The notes: generated by a model not told the origin, from the letters alone. Shown: positions 1 through 5,539, numbered from the stretch's first letter. The stretch is DNA of 5,922 nucleotides from an uncultured Sutterella sp. (GCA_900754475.1 CAAECY010000150.1:1-5922); one strand, 5' to 3'. A program made the numbers and translations.

Positions 1-5
1 CAAGT

Positions 6-34
6 TTTTCAGTCTTCGTACTCATAGGTACAAT
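6..34 (+). promoter_or_regulatory. Candidate rightward sigma70 promoter
   Basis: A -35 TTTTCA (6-11), a 17-nt spacer and a -10 TACAAT (29-34) match the consensus at 4/6 and 5/6. It would drive the Fic-fold gene from a start near position 41, giving a leader of about 200 nt. The -10 lies inside the 27-40 palindrome, so a protein bound there would block it. Promoter calls by eye are weak, and a closer promoter may exist. Confidence 0.4.
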
Positions 35-40
35 TGTACC
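27..40. promoter_or_regulatory. 14-bp perfect palindrome, candidate operator
   Basis: GGTACAATTGTACC is its own reverse complement. It contains a TACAAT hexamer on each strand, so it covers the -10 elements of both proposed divergent promoters. A dimeric repressor bound here could silence both directions. The regulator is not identifiable from the sequence. Confidence 0.5.
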
Positions 41-61
41 ACAATTTCGACGAAATGTCAC
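33..61 (-). promoter_or_regulatory. Candidate leftward sigma70 promoter
   Basis: On the minus strand GTGACA (61-56), a 17-nt spacer and TACAAT (38-33) match the -35 and -10 consensus at 5/6 each. This is the best promoter match I found in the window. Transcription would start near position 26 and leave the window, so a leftward gene should begin just beyond position 1. Its -10 is the mirror image of the rightward -10 within the same palindrome. Confidence 0.5.
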
Positions 62-240
62 TAAAATCTAAGCCGCGTTAATAGTTTCCATATCGACAGA
101 GAGCCCGACTCGCCGACCGGCCCTGCTCACGAGCACCTCAGGAAGTAAAATCTCACAATGGAAACTCAGAGTTAATCCGAGTTCCTATTAGCAAGATTCG
201 ACTTCGGCCGTCGAGCCGGAGCGTGCTTCGGAGGTTCCTC

Positions 241-1284
241 ATGTCGCCCGCACCTCATCCTCTTTCCGATCCTCGTTCTCATTCCAAACTGCTTTTTCCC
301 CGCAAACCGCTCGTGCGAAGCGCTTTCCCATCTACGGATCACCGGGCTCTCGCCTTGATCTCAAGGCTCGACGGGCTGATGGCGTTTCCCGCGGCCGACC
401 TCTTTCGGGCGACCTGGCTCATGAGGGAGGCGCACTGCTCCTGCCTGCTCGAAGGCATCGAAACGACGTTCGAAGAAGTTCTCGCCGCGAATGCGGGCGC
501 CATCGTTCCGGCCGAAAGACGCGATGCCGTTCGGGCCGTTCTGAACTACCGCGCGGCGCTCCTCAAGGGGTTCGAAAGTCTCAAAAACGGGGAGCACCTC
601 TCATGGCCTCTTCTGCGAACGTTGCACGAAACGCTCCTCGGCAAAGCCGCGCGCCGCGGAACGCCCGACGAGCTGAACGAGCGGGACGCGAAGGCGCTGC
701 CCGAATGGCTCACAAACGAAGACGTCAATCCCGTTCTTCGGGCGGCCGCTCTCCAGGTGCAATTCGCGCTTGAGCCCCCTTTCGGGAAGACCGACGGGCG
801 GCTCGATCGGATGCTCGTCCCGCTTCTTTTCCTTGAGACGGGCATGATCCTGAAGCCCTGCTTTTACCCAAGCCCCTACCTCTGCGCCCGTCAAGACGCC
901 TACCGCCGGGCGCTCGACCAAGCGACTCGGGAGAACGACCGGGATGCGTGGCAGCGGTTTTTCCTCGACGCCCTCGTCGAACAATCCATCGCCCAAATCG
1001 AGGAGCTTGAGGCCATGGATGAGCTCCGGGAAGAGTCCGTGCCGGCCTTTGTTGAAGCGACGCGCTCCTCGTTTGCCCGTACCGCTCTGGATTACGTCTT
1101 CGCCAACCCGGTATTCACCGTGCCGCACCTCATCAAAGAAACCCGGCCGGAGATTACGACGGTCGGGGTCAAGCAGGTGATCAAAAAGCTTCTGGCCGCG
1201 GGGCTGATCGAAGTGCTCCACCCCGGGAAAGGGAAACGGCCGACCATTTACAAGTTCCCGGCACTACTCGCGCTACTCGCCTGA
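241..1284 (+). CDS. Fic-fold protein with degenerate active site and C-terminal winged helix
   Basis: This 347-residue protein follows the layout of stand-alone Fic (AMP-transferase) proteins. Residues 65-80 carry the inhibitory-helix pattern SxxxEG (S67, E71, G72) followed by IETTFEEVL. The Fic core spans about 115-250, and a winged-helix-like C-terminus (about 278-342) resembles that of many Fic proteins. The catalytic motif, normally HxFx(D/E)GNGRxxR, reads PPFGKTDGRLDR at 179-190. The catalytic His is Pro, the Mg-binding acidic residue is Lys and Asn is Asp, while Phe, the last Gly and both Arg remain. The segment before it, which normally holds the substrate flap, looks about 30 residues short. 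AMPylation activity is therefore unlikely; a regulatory or decaying role is possible. ATG 241 is preferred over in-frame GTG 223 because CGGAGG (229-234) sits 6 nt upstream of it. No antitoxin gene is adjacent. Confidence 0.85.
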   Translation: MSPAPHPLSDPRSHSKLLFPRKPLVRSAFPSTDHRALALISRLDGLMAFPAADLFRATWLMREAHCSCLLEGIETTFEEVLAANAGAIVPAERRDAVRAVLNYRAALLKGFESLKNGEHLSWPLLRTLHETLLGKAARRGTPDELNERDAKALPEWLTNEDVNPVLRAAALQVQFALEPPFGKTDGRLDRMLVPLLFLETGMILKPCFYPSPYLCARQDAYRRALDQATRENDRDAWQRFFLDALVEQSIAQIEELEAMDELREESVPAFVEATRSSFARTALDYVFANPVFTVPHLIKETRPEITTVGVKQVIKKLLAAGLIEVLHPGKGKRPTIYKFPALLALLA

Positions 1285-1400
1285 GGGCGAAATCGGGTGG
1301 CGGCGGACGTCGATCGACGCGGTCGGGCGCCCCGCGCCGTGCGGCATCGGCCGCTACGGGCTGATGTGGGCTGTTCGCCACCGACCTCCGATAATTCCCG

Positions 1401-1439
1401 AAAAAAATGCCCGCGAACCTTTCGGCGGGTTCGCGGGCA
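1401..1439 (-). terminator. Intrinsic terminator with no assigned minus-strand gene
   Basis: A 12-bp perfect stem (1408-1419 with 1428-1439) and an 8-nt loop are followed on the minus strand by seven T residues (1407-1401). On the plus strand the stem is followed by mixed sequence, so it should act on leftward transcription. No minus-strand gene is recognisable directly upstream. The peptidase operon already has its own terminator at 1812-1866. Confidence 0.75.
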
Positions 1440-1457
1440 CAACAGGTCAAAGTTTCC

Positions 1458-1545
1458 GGTTTCCCCACGGAACGTCCCTGCGCGAGTGTAGAGCGGGAGA
1501 GCCAAAACACACGCGGAATCGGACGGAGGTTTCCGACGGACGTCC
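1458..1545. repeat. Imperfect 18-20 bp direct repeat pair
   Basis: GGTTTCCCCACGGAACGTCC at 1458-1477 and GGTTTCCGACGGACGTCC at 1528-1545 share GGTTTCC, an ACGGA core and CGTCC, differing by small indels. The spacing is about 70 bp. No function can be assigned. They fall in the stretch just before (in the minus direction) the orphan terminator. Confidence 0.4.
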
Positions 1546-1690
1546 TGTGAGGATAGAAGAAGAAAACCGACTTCCTACAAAGCGACGAACATGTCTCAAA
1601 CGCCTCATATACGGGGCGAATACAACAAAGTTGCGTCGGCGGAAATATTCGCATACTTTTTCGCCCCCTGGGACGCGCCCGCGCGCGTCT

Positions 1691-1714
1691 GACATTTTTT
1701 CGACATTTTTTCGA
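1691..1714. repeat. 11-bp tandem repeat, two copies
   Basis: GACATTTTTTC occurs twice head to tail (1691-1701 and 1702-1712), followed by GA. It sits in the A+T-rich part of the intergenic region. It could be a slippage product or part of a promoter region. Confidence 0.6.
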
Positions 1715-1811
1715 AATAGTTTTGTAACTTTCCGAGGCGAAACCTGCCCCGAGGCACGTTGTCGATAGGGTTACCCAATAAGAAAAAACCCGAGGATAGG
1801 AAAGCGAAAAC

Positions 1812-1866
1812 AAAGACGCCCCGAAACCGCGCCGTAAGGGGAATAAGCGGCCGGTTTCGGGGCGTC
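1812..1866 (-). terminator. Intrinsic terminator of the peptidase operon
   Basis: A 15-bp perfect stem (1815-1829 with 1852-1866) is extended by an inner GCCG/CGGC pairing (1831-1834 with 1848-1851). On the minus strand it is followed by a T-rich tail (TTTGTTTTCG). It lies about 70 nt past the stop codon of the lid-domain gene. The plus-strand side lacks a T tract. Confidence 0.8.
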
Positions 1867-1894
1867 CTTGTCGGTACTGCTATTGGTACATTAA

Positions 1895-1927
1895 GTCGGA
1901 TCGTACAATAACTTGCAACGATCCGAC
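1895..1927. other. Hairpin just after the lid-domain gene
   Basis: GTCGGATCG (1895-1903) pairs perfectly with CGATCCGAC (1919-1927) across a 15-nt loop. It begins 7 nt past the stop codon of the minus-strand gene. There is no clean T tract on either side, so it is more likely a 3'-end stabilising stem or binding site than a terminator. Confidence 0.5.
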
Positions 1928-1933
1928 AAGACC

Positions 1934-2359
1934 TCAGTTCACTGATGCGCGGATTTCCGCGGGTGCCCCGCGCACGGTGTCGCCCGCCTTGACGCCGCGG
2001 AAGTCGTTTTCGGCCTTGACCGCGTTTTGAACGGCTGCGTCGAGCGCTTCTTTCGCGGCAGCGATCGCCTGCTCGTCACCCGTGGCGGTGACGGTGAAGG
2101 TGCAGTCGCTCGCGATGGAGTTGACGGAGTTGCCGCCCTTCATCCCCGCGATCACCGCGTCGGGCGCCGTGCGGGTGAGTTCCATCACGGCGCGCGCCCC
2201 GGCGTGCACGGCGTTGACGTTGCCGTAGTTGCCGTTCGAGTGCCCGCCCGGGCCTTCGAAGGTGACGGTCCAAGTGGACGTGGCGGCGGTAGCTGCGCCG
2301 GCAGCGACGAAGGCAAGAAGAGCGACGGTGCGCTTCAAGGTAATCGTGAACGTACGCAT
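1934..2359 (-). CDS. Exported stand-alone M20 peptidase lid (dimerization) domain protein
   Basis: The product has 141 residues. A signal peptide (basic MRTFTITLKR, hydrophobic core to about residue 22) probably ends at an ATA or TAA site near 25-26. The mature part, about 115 residues, matches the M20 dimerization domain and has no catalytic domain. Strand one TWTVTFEGPGGHS holds the conserved His (H40). A helix follows at about 47-63, then strand two with GGNSVNS (N80), strand three DCTFTVTA, and a last helix at about 95-118. In M20 enzymes this His and Asn reach into the active site of the partner subunit. The start is set by GAGGAG at 2366-2371, 6 nt before ATG, which rejects a longer in-frame start at 2581. 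It begins 16 nt after the peptidase stop codon, so the two are very probably co-transcribed. Likely role (inference): a periplasmic subunit that completes the peptidase. Confidence 0.85.
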   Translation of the reverse strand: MRTFTITLKRTVALLAFVAAGAATAATSTWTVTFEGPGGHSNGNYGNVNAVHAGARAVMELTRTAPDAVIAGMKGGNSVNSIASDCTFTVTATGDEQAIAAAKEALDAAVQNAVKAENDFRGVKAGDTVRGAPAEIRASVN

Positions 2360-2365
2360 GGTCTT

Positions 2366-2371
2366 CTCCTC
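2366..2371 (-). promoter_or_regulatory. Ribosome binding site in the intercistronic gap
   Basis: GAGGAG sits in the 16-nt gap between the two operon genes, 6 nt before ATG 2359. It fixes the start of the lid-domain gene and implies independent or coupled translation after the peptidase stop. Confidence 0.75.
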
Positions 2372-2375
2372 TTTC

Positions 2376-4109
2376 TTACTTGTAGATTTCTTCGGTGGTA
2401 CGCGGACCGATCGGAGCCGCGCCCGGTTCGACGACCTTGCCGTCCGCGGTGTTGTAGCCCGAGGCGATGAGGCCCGAGAGGACGAAGCGGAAGATGCGTT
2501 TCCCTTCCGCGACGCCGTCACCCGGAATACCCCATTCGTACCAGGTGTGACCGCCGCCACCGCCCGCGTTCGTGCCGACATTCATGTTGACCGTGGGTAC
2601 GCCGAGCGCTGCGGGCACGTTGTCGTTGAGGCTTGCGGCTTCCGTCGGAATATCCTTCGTGATGTCGGTGCCAACCGTGAGGTTCGACTGCCACCAGGCC
2701 GCAACGGCAATGTCTTCGTAGTTCGGACGCTGGTAGGCCGGGCGATCCCCGAACCAGACGACTTCCATCTTGACGGCGTTCGCGTCGTCGGCCTTTACCT
2801 TGTGGGCGGCGTTTTCTTCGTCAACGCCCGCCTTGAAAGTCGGTTCGATCTTCGCGCGGATGGAGCTCAAGGGGCCCTGGGTGGGGCTGCGCATGTCGAC
2901 CATGAAACTGCACGTCGTGCTTCGTTCGCCCGGGTTCGCGGGTTTGTCGCACGTGACGACCCCCACGGTGTAGGTCGTCTTTTCGGCCTTCTTGTCCGTG
3001 TCCCAAGCGGTCTTCAGGTCCGCAATCTTCGCGATCGCGCGGTTCGCGGCAAGGAGCGCCGACGGACGCGGTGCGTCGCCCGCCTTGAAGCCCGCGGGTT
3101 CGGTGTACTTCACCTCAAAGCGGTAGCTCCCGAGGTAGTTCAGAGTCGCGTCGCCCGGGCTCGTCGAGTCGGCGCCGAAGTTCGCGACGAAGTTGAGGGC
3201 GTTGTTGCCTTTCCCCGTATCCTGCGAATAGCCGTAGAGCTGCTTCATCCCGCAGAGGTTTCCCTTCCCTTCTTCGCCCGCGGTGCCGCAGACCCAGACG
3301 TCGTAGACGGGTTTAATCCCGTACTTCTTCATGAGTTTCGCCGCTTGCAGGACCGCGACCGTGTTGATCATCGCGTCGTTGAAGCCCGGCACATAGAGAC
3401 GCACGGCTCCCGCCTTTTTCGCGGCTTCGAAGTCGGCATACCGCTTGTAGGCGCGCTTGTAGTTCTCGTCCTTGATGACTTTGCCCGCCTTGTCGAAATG
3501 AATTTCGTCGGGAAGGTTCTTCAATTCATCGCGAGAACCGACGACGGGGTCCGTTGCGAGCTGAAGCTTCACGGGCTCGTAGGGGGTCTCGGCGGGCGGC
3601 AGCACCGCGGGATTCACCGTGTCGATGTGACCTTCGAGGAGCACCTTCGGGAACTCACCCTTGTAGCTTTGCGCGTCGGGTCGGGCCCCGTAGGTCCCCG
3701 GAATGCGAACGCACACGTTGTAGACGGGAAGACCGTCCACCGTCTGAAGGCCCGCACCCTTGATGACGCCTTCGGGCGTCGTCATGATGTCTTCGGGCGC
3801 GAAGCCCCATTCTTCGACGAGACGCTTCGTGATTTCCGCCTGGCGGCGCATTTCGGAGCGCGAGGGCGACGCAATGCGGGCGAGTTCAAGGAGCGTATCG
3901 AAGCGCCATTCCTGCGCTTCGGGGCTCGTCAACTCCTCGAGCATCGCCTTCATGGGCGCGTCCGCCGCGATGGTCGTGGCGGCCGCTTTCACCGATTCGG
4001 GAACGGTCGGGAGTTGGGCAAACGCCGCGCTCGAAGCGGCGAAGCCGAGAGCGGCCGCGCAGGCAAGCGCCGTGCGTGTGAGACACGGACAGGGACGGAT
4101 TTGAAGCAT
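2376..4109 (-). CDS. Exported M20-family zinc metallopeptidase with atypical lid domain
   Basis: The 577-residue product has a signal peptide (hydrophobic core about 15-28, cleavage after AFA near residue 31) and should act in the periplasm. The di-zinc site of the family is complete: HxD (H161, D163), bridging D245 in VPGFND, the Glu pair (E279 catalytic base, E280 ligand) in AGEEG, D314, and H521 in GGGGGH. The lid domain spans about 327-450. There the family GGHS motif reads AGFK, so the lid His is Phe (F341). Cys 387 and 400 in the lid could form a disulfide. About 50 extra residues lie between D163 and D245, and the protein is longer than the usual 400-450. ATG 4109 has an excellent AGGAGGTG (4113-4120); an upstream in-frame start at 4154 has none. 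It leads the operon with the lid-domain gene. Substrate unknown; family members act as peptidases or deacylases. Confidence 0.9.
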   Translation of the reverse strand: MLQIRPCPCLTRTALACAAALGFAASSAAFAQLPTVPESVKAAATTIAADAPMKAMLEELTSPEAQEWRFDTLLELARIASPSRSEMRRQAEITKRLVEEWGFAPEDIMTTPEGVIKGAGLQTVDGLPVYNVCVRIPGTYGARPDAQSYKGEFPKVLLEGHIDTVNPAVLPPAETPYEPVKLQLATDPVVGSRDELKNLPDEIHFDKAGKVIKDENYKRAYKRYADFEAAKKAGAVRLYVPGFNDAMINTVAVLQAAKLMKKYGIKPVYDVWVCGTAGEEGKGNLCGMKQLYGYSQDTGKGNNALNFVANFGADSTSPGDATLNYLGSYRFEVKYTEPAGFKAGDAPRPSALLAANRAIAKIADLKTAWDTDKKAEKTTYTVGVVTCDKPANPGERSTTCSFMVDMRSPTQGPLSSIRAKIEPTFKAGVDEENAAHKVKADDANAVKMEVVWFGDRPAYQRPNYEDIAVAAWWQSNLTVGTDITKDIPTEAASLNDNVPAALGVPTVNMNVGTNAGGGGGHTWYEWGIPGDGVAEGKRIFRFVLSGLIASGYNTADGKVVEPGAAPIGPRTTEEIYK

Positions 4110-4112
4110 AAA

Positions 4113-4120
4113 CACCTCCT
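4113..4120 (-). promoter_or_regulatory. Strong ribosome binding site of the M20 gene
   Basis: AGGAGGTG lies 3 nt from ATG 4109 (5 nt from the GGAGG core). It decides the start in favour of the signal-peptide form and suggests high expression. Confidence 0.85.
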
Positions 4121-4138
4121 CACTTCGGGTTTTTCGTA

Positions 4139-4156
4139 CGTTGAAAATCTTCAACG
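4139..4156. promoter_or_regulatory. Inverted repeat in the M20 leader
   Basis: CGTTGAA and TTCAACG form 7-bp arms around a 4-nt centre, about 20 nt upstream of the M20 ribosome binding site. It could be an operator or a small RNA hairpin near the translation start. Confidence 0.45.
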
Positions 4157-4201
4157 CCGATCGGTTTCGAGTCTAGTTCGGGGGCTTCGAACGGCCCATT
4201 C

Positions 4202-4241
4202 AGGAAAACCTTCTCAAGGAAAACCTTCTTCTCGGTTTTCC
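4202..4241. repeat. Two 13-bp direct repeats followed by an inverted copy
   Basis: AGGAAAACCTTCT occurs at 4202-4214 and 4217-4229, a 15-bp period. The second copy's GGAAAACC (4218-4225) is followed after 8 nt by its inverse GGTTTTCC (4234-4241). The cluster lies about 90-130 bp upstream of the M20 start, where a regulator could bind. Confidence 0.55.
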
Positions 4242-4481
4242 CGTCCGTCGAAAGGCGTAGAGCACGCCTGCCTCCTTCGGGCGACGGATCCGACGCGAAG
4301 GATGGAGGAGGCGACGAAGAGGAGCGACCGGGGGCTGCCGGGGCGGGAAGAGAGCTTCGAAAAACGGTTGACCTCGCGGTCGGGAAAACGTCGACAGGGA
4401 GGAAAATCGGGGGCCGCAGCGCGAAAAACGGGGCGCGTTGCGAAAATGCGTCGCTTTTCCGAAAAAAATCTTCAAAAAATT

Positions 4482-4510
4482 TTGAGGCGCCTTAACCGGT
4501 GATTTTTAAA
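4482..4510 (+). promoter_or_regulatory. Possible promoter of the acetyltransferase gene
   Basis: TTGAGG (4482-4487), a 17-nt spacer and TTTAAA (4505-4510) each match the consensus at 4/6 in an A+T-rich stretch. It is a modest match and would give a leader of about 110 nt. Confidence 0.3.
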
Positions 4511-4537
4511 GGTTTTTACCGCTTCGAAGGGCCCGAC

Positions 4538-4555
4538 TGTTGTCGATTTACAACA
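4538..4555. promoter_or_regulatory. Operator-like inverted repeat TGTTGT-N6-ACAACA
   Basis: Two perfect 6-bp arms flank a 6-bp centre. This spacing is typical of sites for dimeric helix-turn-helix regulators. It lies downstream of the possible promoter at 4482-4510 and about 75 bp before the acetyltransferase start. Confidence 0.45.
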
Positions 4556-4628
4556 TTTGACCCCTCGGGAACCGAGCAGGATTTCGCCGCATCGTGTAGG
4601 CTTTCGAGTTCGACATGGACCAACGACA

Positions 4629-5303
4629 ATGCCGGCTACACATACTCTCCCCTCGAAATCCCGTCAGCTTCTGCGCACCCCCCGCGTGGTATTGCGCACG
4701 TGGCGCACTTCGGACCTCATTCCTTTCCGCGCGCTCAACGCCGACCCCGACGTCATGGCCGAATTTCCTTCGGTGCTGACCGCCGAGGAAAGCGACCGCC
4801 TGGCGCTTGCCTCCTACGAGGCTCACGAACGCAACGGCTTCGGCCTTTGGGTCGTGGAGCTCCCGGGCGTTGCGGACTTTGCCGGGATCATGGGCTTCAA
4901 TCGCCCGTCCTTCCGACCCGACGACGTTGAAATCGTCTGGCGCCTCGAGCGCCGCCACTGGAGCCAGGGCTACGCCCGCGAAGCGGCCCGCGCCGCGCTC
5001 ACGGCCGTTCTGTCCGAGCGCGAACCCGTCGTCCTGACGGGGTTGCCTCTTCCCGTGAGCGTCTCGGACGAAATCCTCGAAGGCGTCTTCACGCAGCGCA
5101 TCAACGAAGTCATCGCCTTTACGTCGACGACGAACCGCCGCTCGATTCGACTCATGAACAACCTCTCGATGAAGCACAACCCGGCGGACGACTTCCTGCA
5201 CCCGGCGCTTCCGCCCGAACATCGCCTGGCGCGCCACGTCCTCTACCGCCTGAAGCGCCACGACTGGAATATGAACGGCGAAACGCGCATCGAACGCATG
5301 TGA
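4629..5303 (+). CDS. GNAT-family N-acetyltransferase, RimJ/RimL type
   Basis: The 224-residue product transfers an acetyl group from acetyl-CoA to an amine, in the cytoplasm; the acceptor cannot be read from sequence. It opens with the family signature LRTPRVVLRTW (about 15-25), followed by a DPDVM segment. VEIVWRL (100-106) and WSQGYAREAARAAL (111-124) form the acetyl-CoA binding loop, with QGYA in place of the usual QGxG/A. VIAFTSTTNRRSIRLMNNLSM (161-181) is the later core strand and helix. HP near 191 and HVLYRL near 203-208 match the usual end. About 20 extra residues (around 130-157) sit between the loop helix and VIAF. ATG 4629 starts just before the conserved region but has only a poor ribosome binding site; an in-frame TTG at 4557 has none either. 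It is monocistronic, with a terminator downstream. Confidence 0.85.
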   Translation: MPATHTLPSKSRQLLRTPRVVLRTWRTSDLIPFRALNADPDVMAEFPSVLTAEESDRLALASYEAHERNGFGLWVVELPGVADFAGIMGFNRPSFRPDDVEIVWRLERRHWSQGYAREAARAALTAVLSEREPVVLTGLPLPVSVSDEILEGVFTQRINEVIAFTSTTNRRSIRLMNNLSMKHNPADDFLHPALPPEHRLARHVLYRLKRHDWNMNGETRIERM

Positions 5304-5320
5304 GCCTGTGAGACCTGTGG

Positions 5321-5369
5321 TCGGCTGCGGTTGATCCGATTCGCTTTGCAGCATCGGATCGCAGGCCGA
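5321..5369 (+). other. Long hairpin in the 3' region of the acetyltransferase gene
   Basis: GATCCGAT (5333-5340) pairs with ATCGGATC (5353-5360). The stem continues outward with TCGGCTGC against GCAGGCCGA, interrupted by small bulges. No T tract follows. It lies between the stop codon and the terminator. Confidence 0.5.
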
Positions 5370-5381
5370 AGGACACCAAGA

Positions 5382-5408
5382 GGGGCGCTCGACGAGGGCG
5401 CCCTTTTT
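5382..5408 (+). terminator. Intrinsic terminator of the acetyltransferase gene
   Basis: GGGCGC (5383-5388) pairs with GCGCCC (5398-5403) across a 9-nt loop, directly followed by five T residues (5404-5408). It lies about 80 nt past the stop codon. Confidence 0.8.
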
Positions 5409-5419
5409 GTTGCCGTCTA

Positions 5420-5457
5420 TTCGTCGTCTCTTCGGTTGCTCTTCGTCGTCTCTTCGG
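5420..5457. repeat. 16-bp direct repeat, two copies
   Basis: TTCGTCGTCTCTTCGG occurs exactly at 5420-5435 and 5442-5457, a 22-bp period, just past the terminator. No function is evident. Confidence 0.7.
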
Positions 5458-5539
5458 CGGCGCTTCGGTCGACTTCGGTCCGCTCCGAGCACGGAAGAGT
5501 GACCTTCTCGACGTCCTGCGTTCAAACATCAGGAAAGCA

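Larger units (their letters stand above)
1285..1814. other. Intergenic region without a convincing gene
   Basis: This stretch lies between the Fic-fold gene and the terminator of the peptidase operon. Reading frames through it are Arg-rich, lack ribosome binding sites and run through the hairpin at 1408-1439, so I call no protein. It holds that hairpin, an imperfect repeat pair (1458-1477 and 1528-1545) and an 11-bp tandem repeat (1691-1712). Its right part (about 1600-1800) is visibly richer in A+T than the flanking genes. A small RNA on the minus strand ending at 1401 is possible. Confidence 0.6.
4157..4628. other. Divergent intergenic region between the M20 operon and the acetyltransferase
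   Basis: No protein is supportable here; the frames are Arg-rich and lack ribosome binding sites. The part near 4200-4290 is full of short repeats and stems, including nested arms TCCGTCG/CGACGGA (4244-4250, 4282-4288) around AGGCGT/ACGCCT (4253-4258, 4264-4269). The part from 4455 to 4520 is A+T-rich and the likely site of promoters. I could not find a convincing minus-strand promoter for the M20 operon. Confidence 0.55.

Noticed and set aside
1447..1695. 82-codon minus-strand frame that ends just before the orphan terminator
   Set aside because: Its position is tempting, but the ATG lies in the A-rich tandem repeat without a ribosome binding site and the protein is Arg-rich with no recognisable features.
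1440..1740. Idea that the minus-strand stretch is a known housekeeping RNA (6S, RNase P, SRP or tmRNA)
   Set aside because: I could not find the conserved segments of any of these by eye; a resemblance to 6S RNA was limited to a few short words.
1181..1813. 210-codon minus-strand frame in the intergenic region
   Set aside because: It runs through the terminator hairpin at 1401-1439 and into the Fic-fold gene, has Arg/Pro-rich low-information composition and no ribosome binding site.
2360..2581. Longer start for the lid-domain gene at 2581
   Set aside because: The extra 74 residues overlap the M20 gene, are Arg/Ser-rich, and would bury the clear signal peptide that follows the GAGGAG site.
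4110..4154. Longer start for the M20 gene at 4154
   Set aside because: It lies in an inverted repeat without a ribosome binding site and would displace the signal peptide from the N-terminus.
4200..4475. 91-codon minus-strand frame upstream of the M20 gene
   Set aside because: Non-ATG start in a T-rich tract, Arg/Phe/Pro-rich, no ribosome binding site.
2229..4502. 757-codon open frame on the plus strand, antisense to the M20 operon
   Set aside because: It overlaps two well-supported minus-strand genes, is Arg/Val/Asp-rich without recognisable domains, and is the usual GC-rich antisense shadow.
4548..5525. 325-codon open frame on the minus strand over the acetyltransferase
   Set aside because: It is antisense to a clear GNAT gene, crosses its terminator, and shows no family signature.
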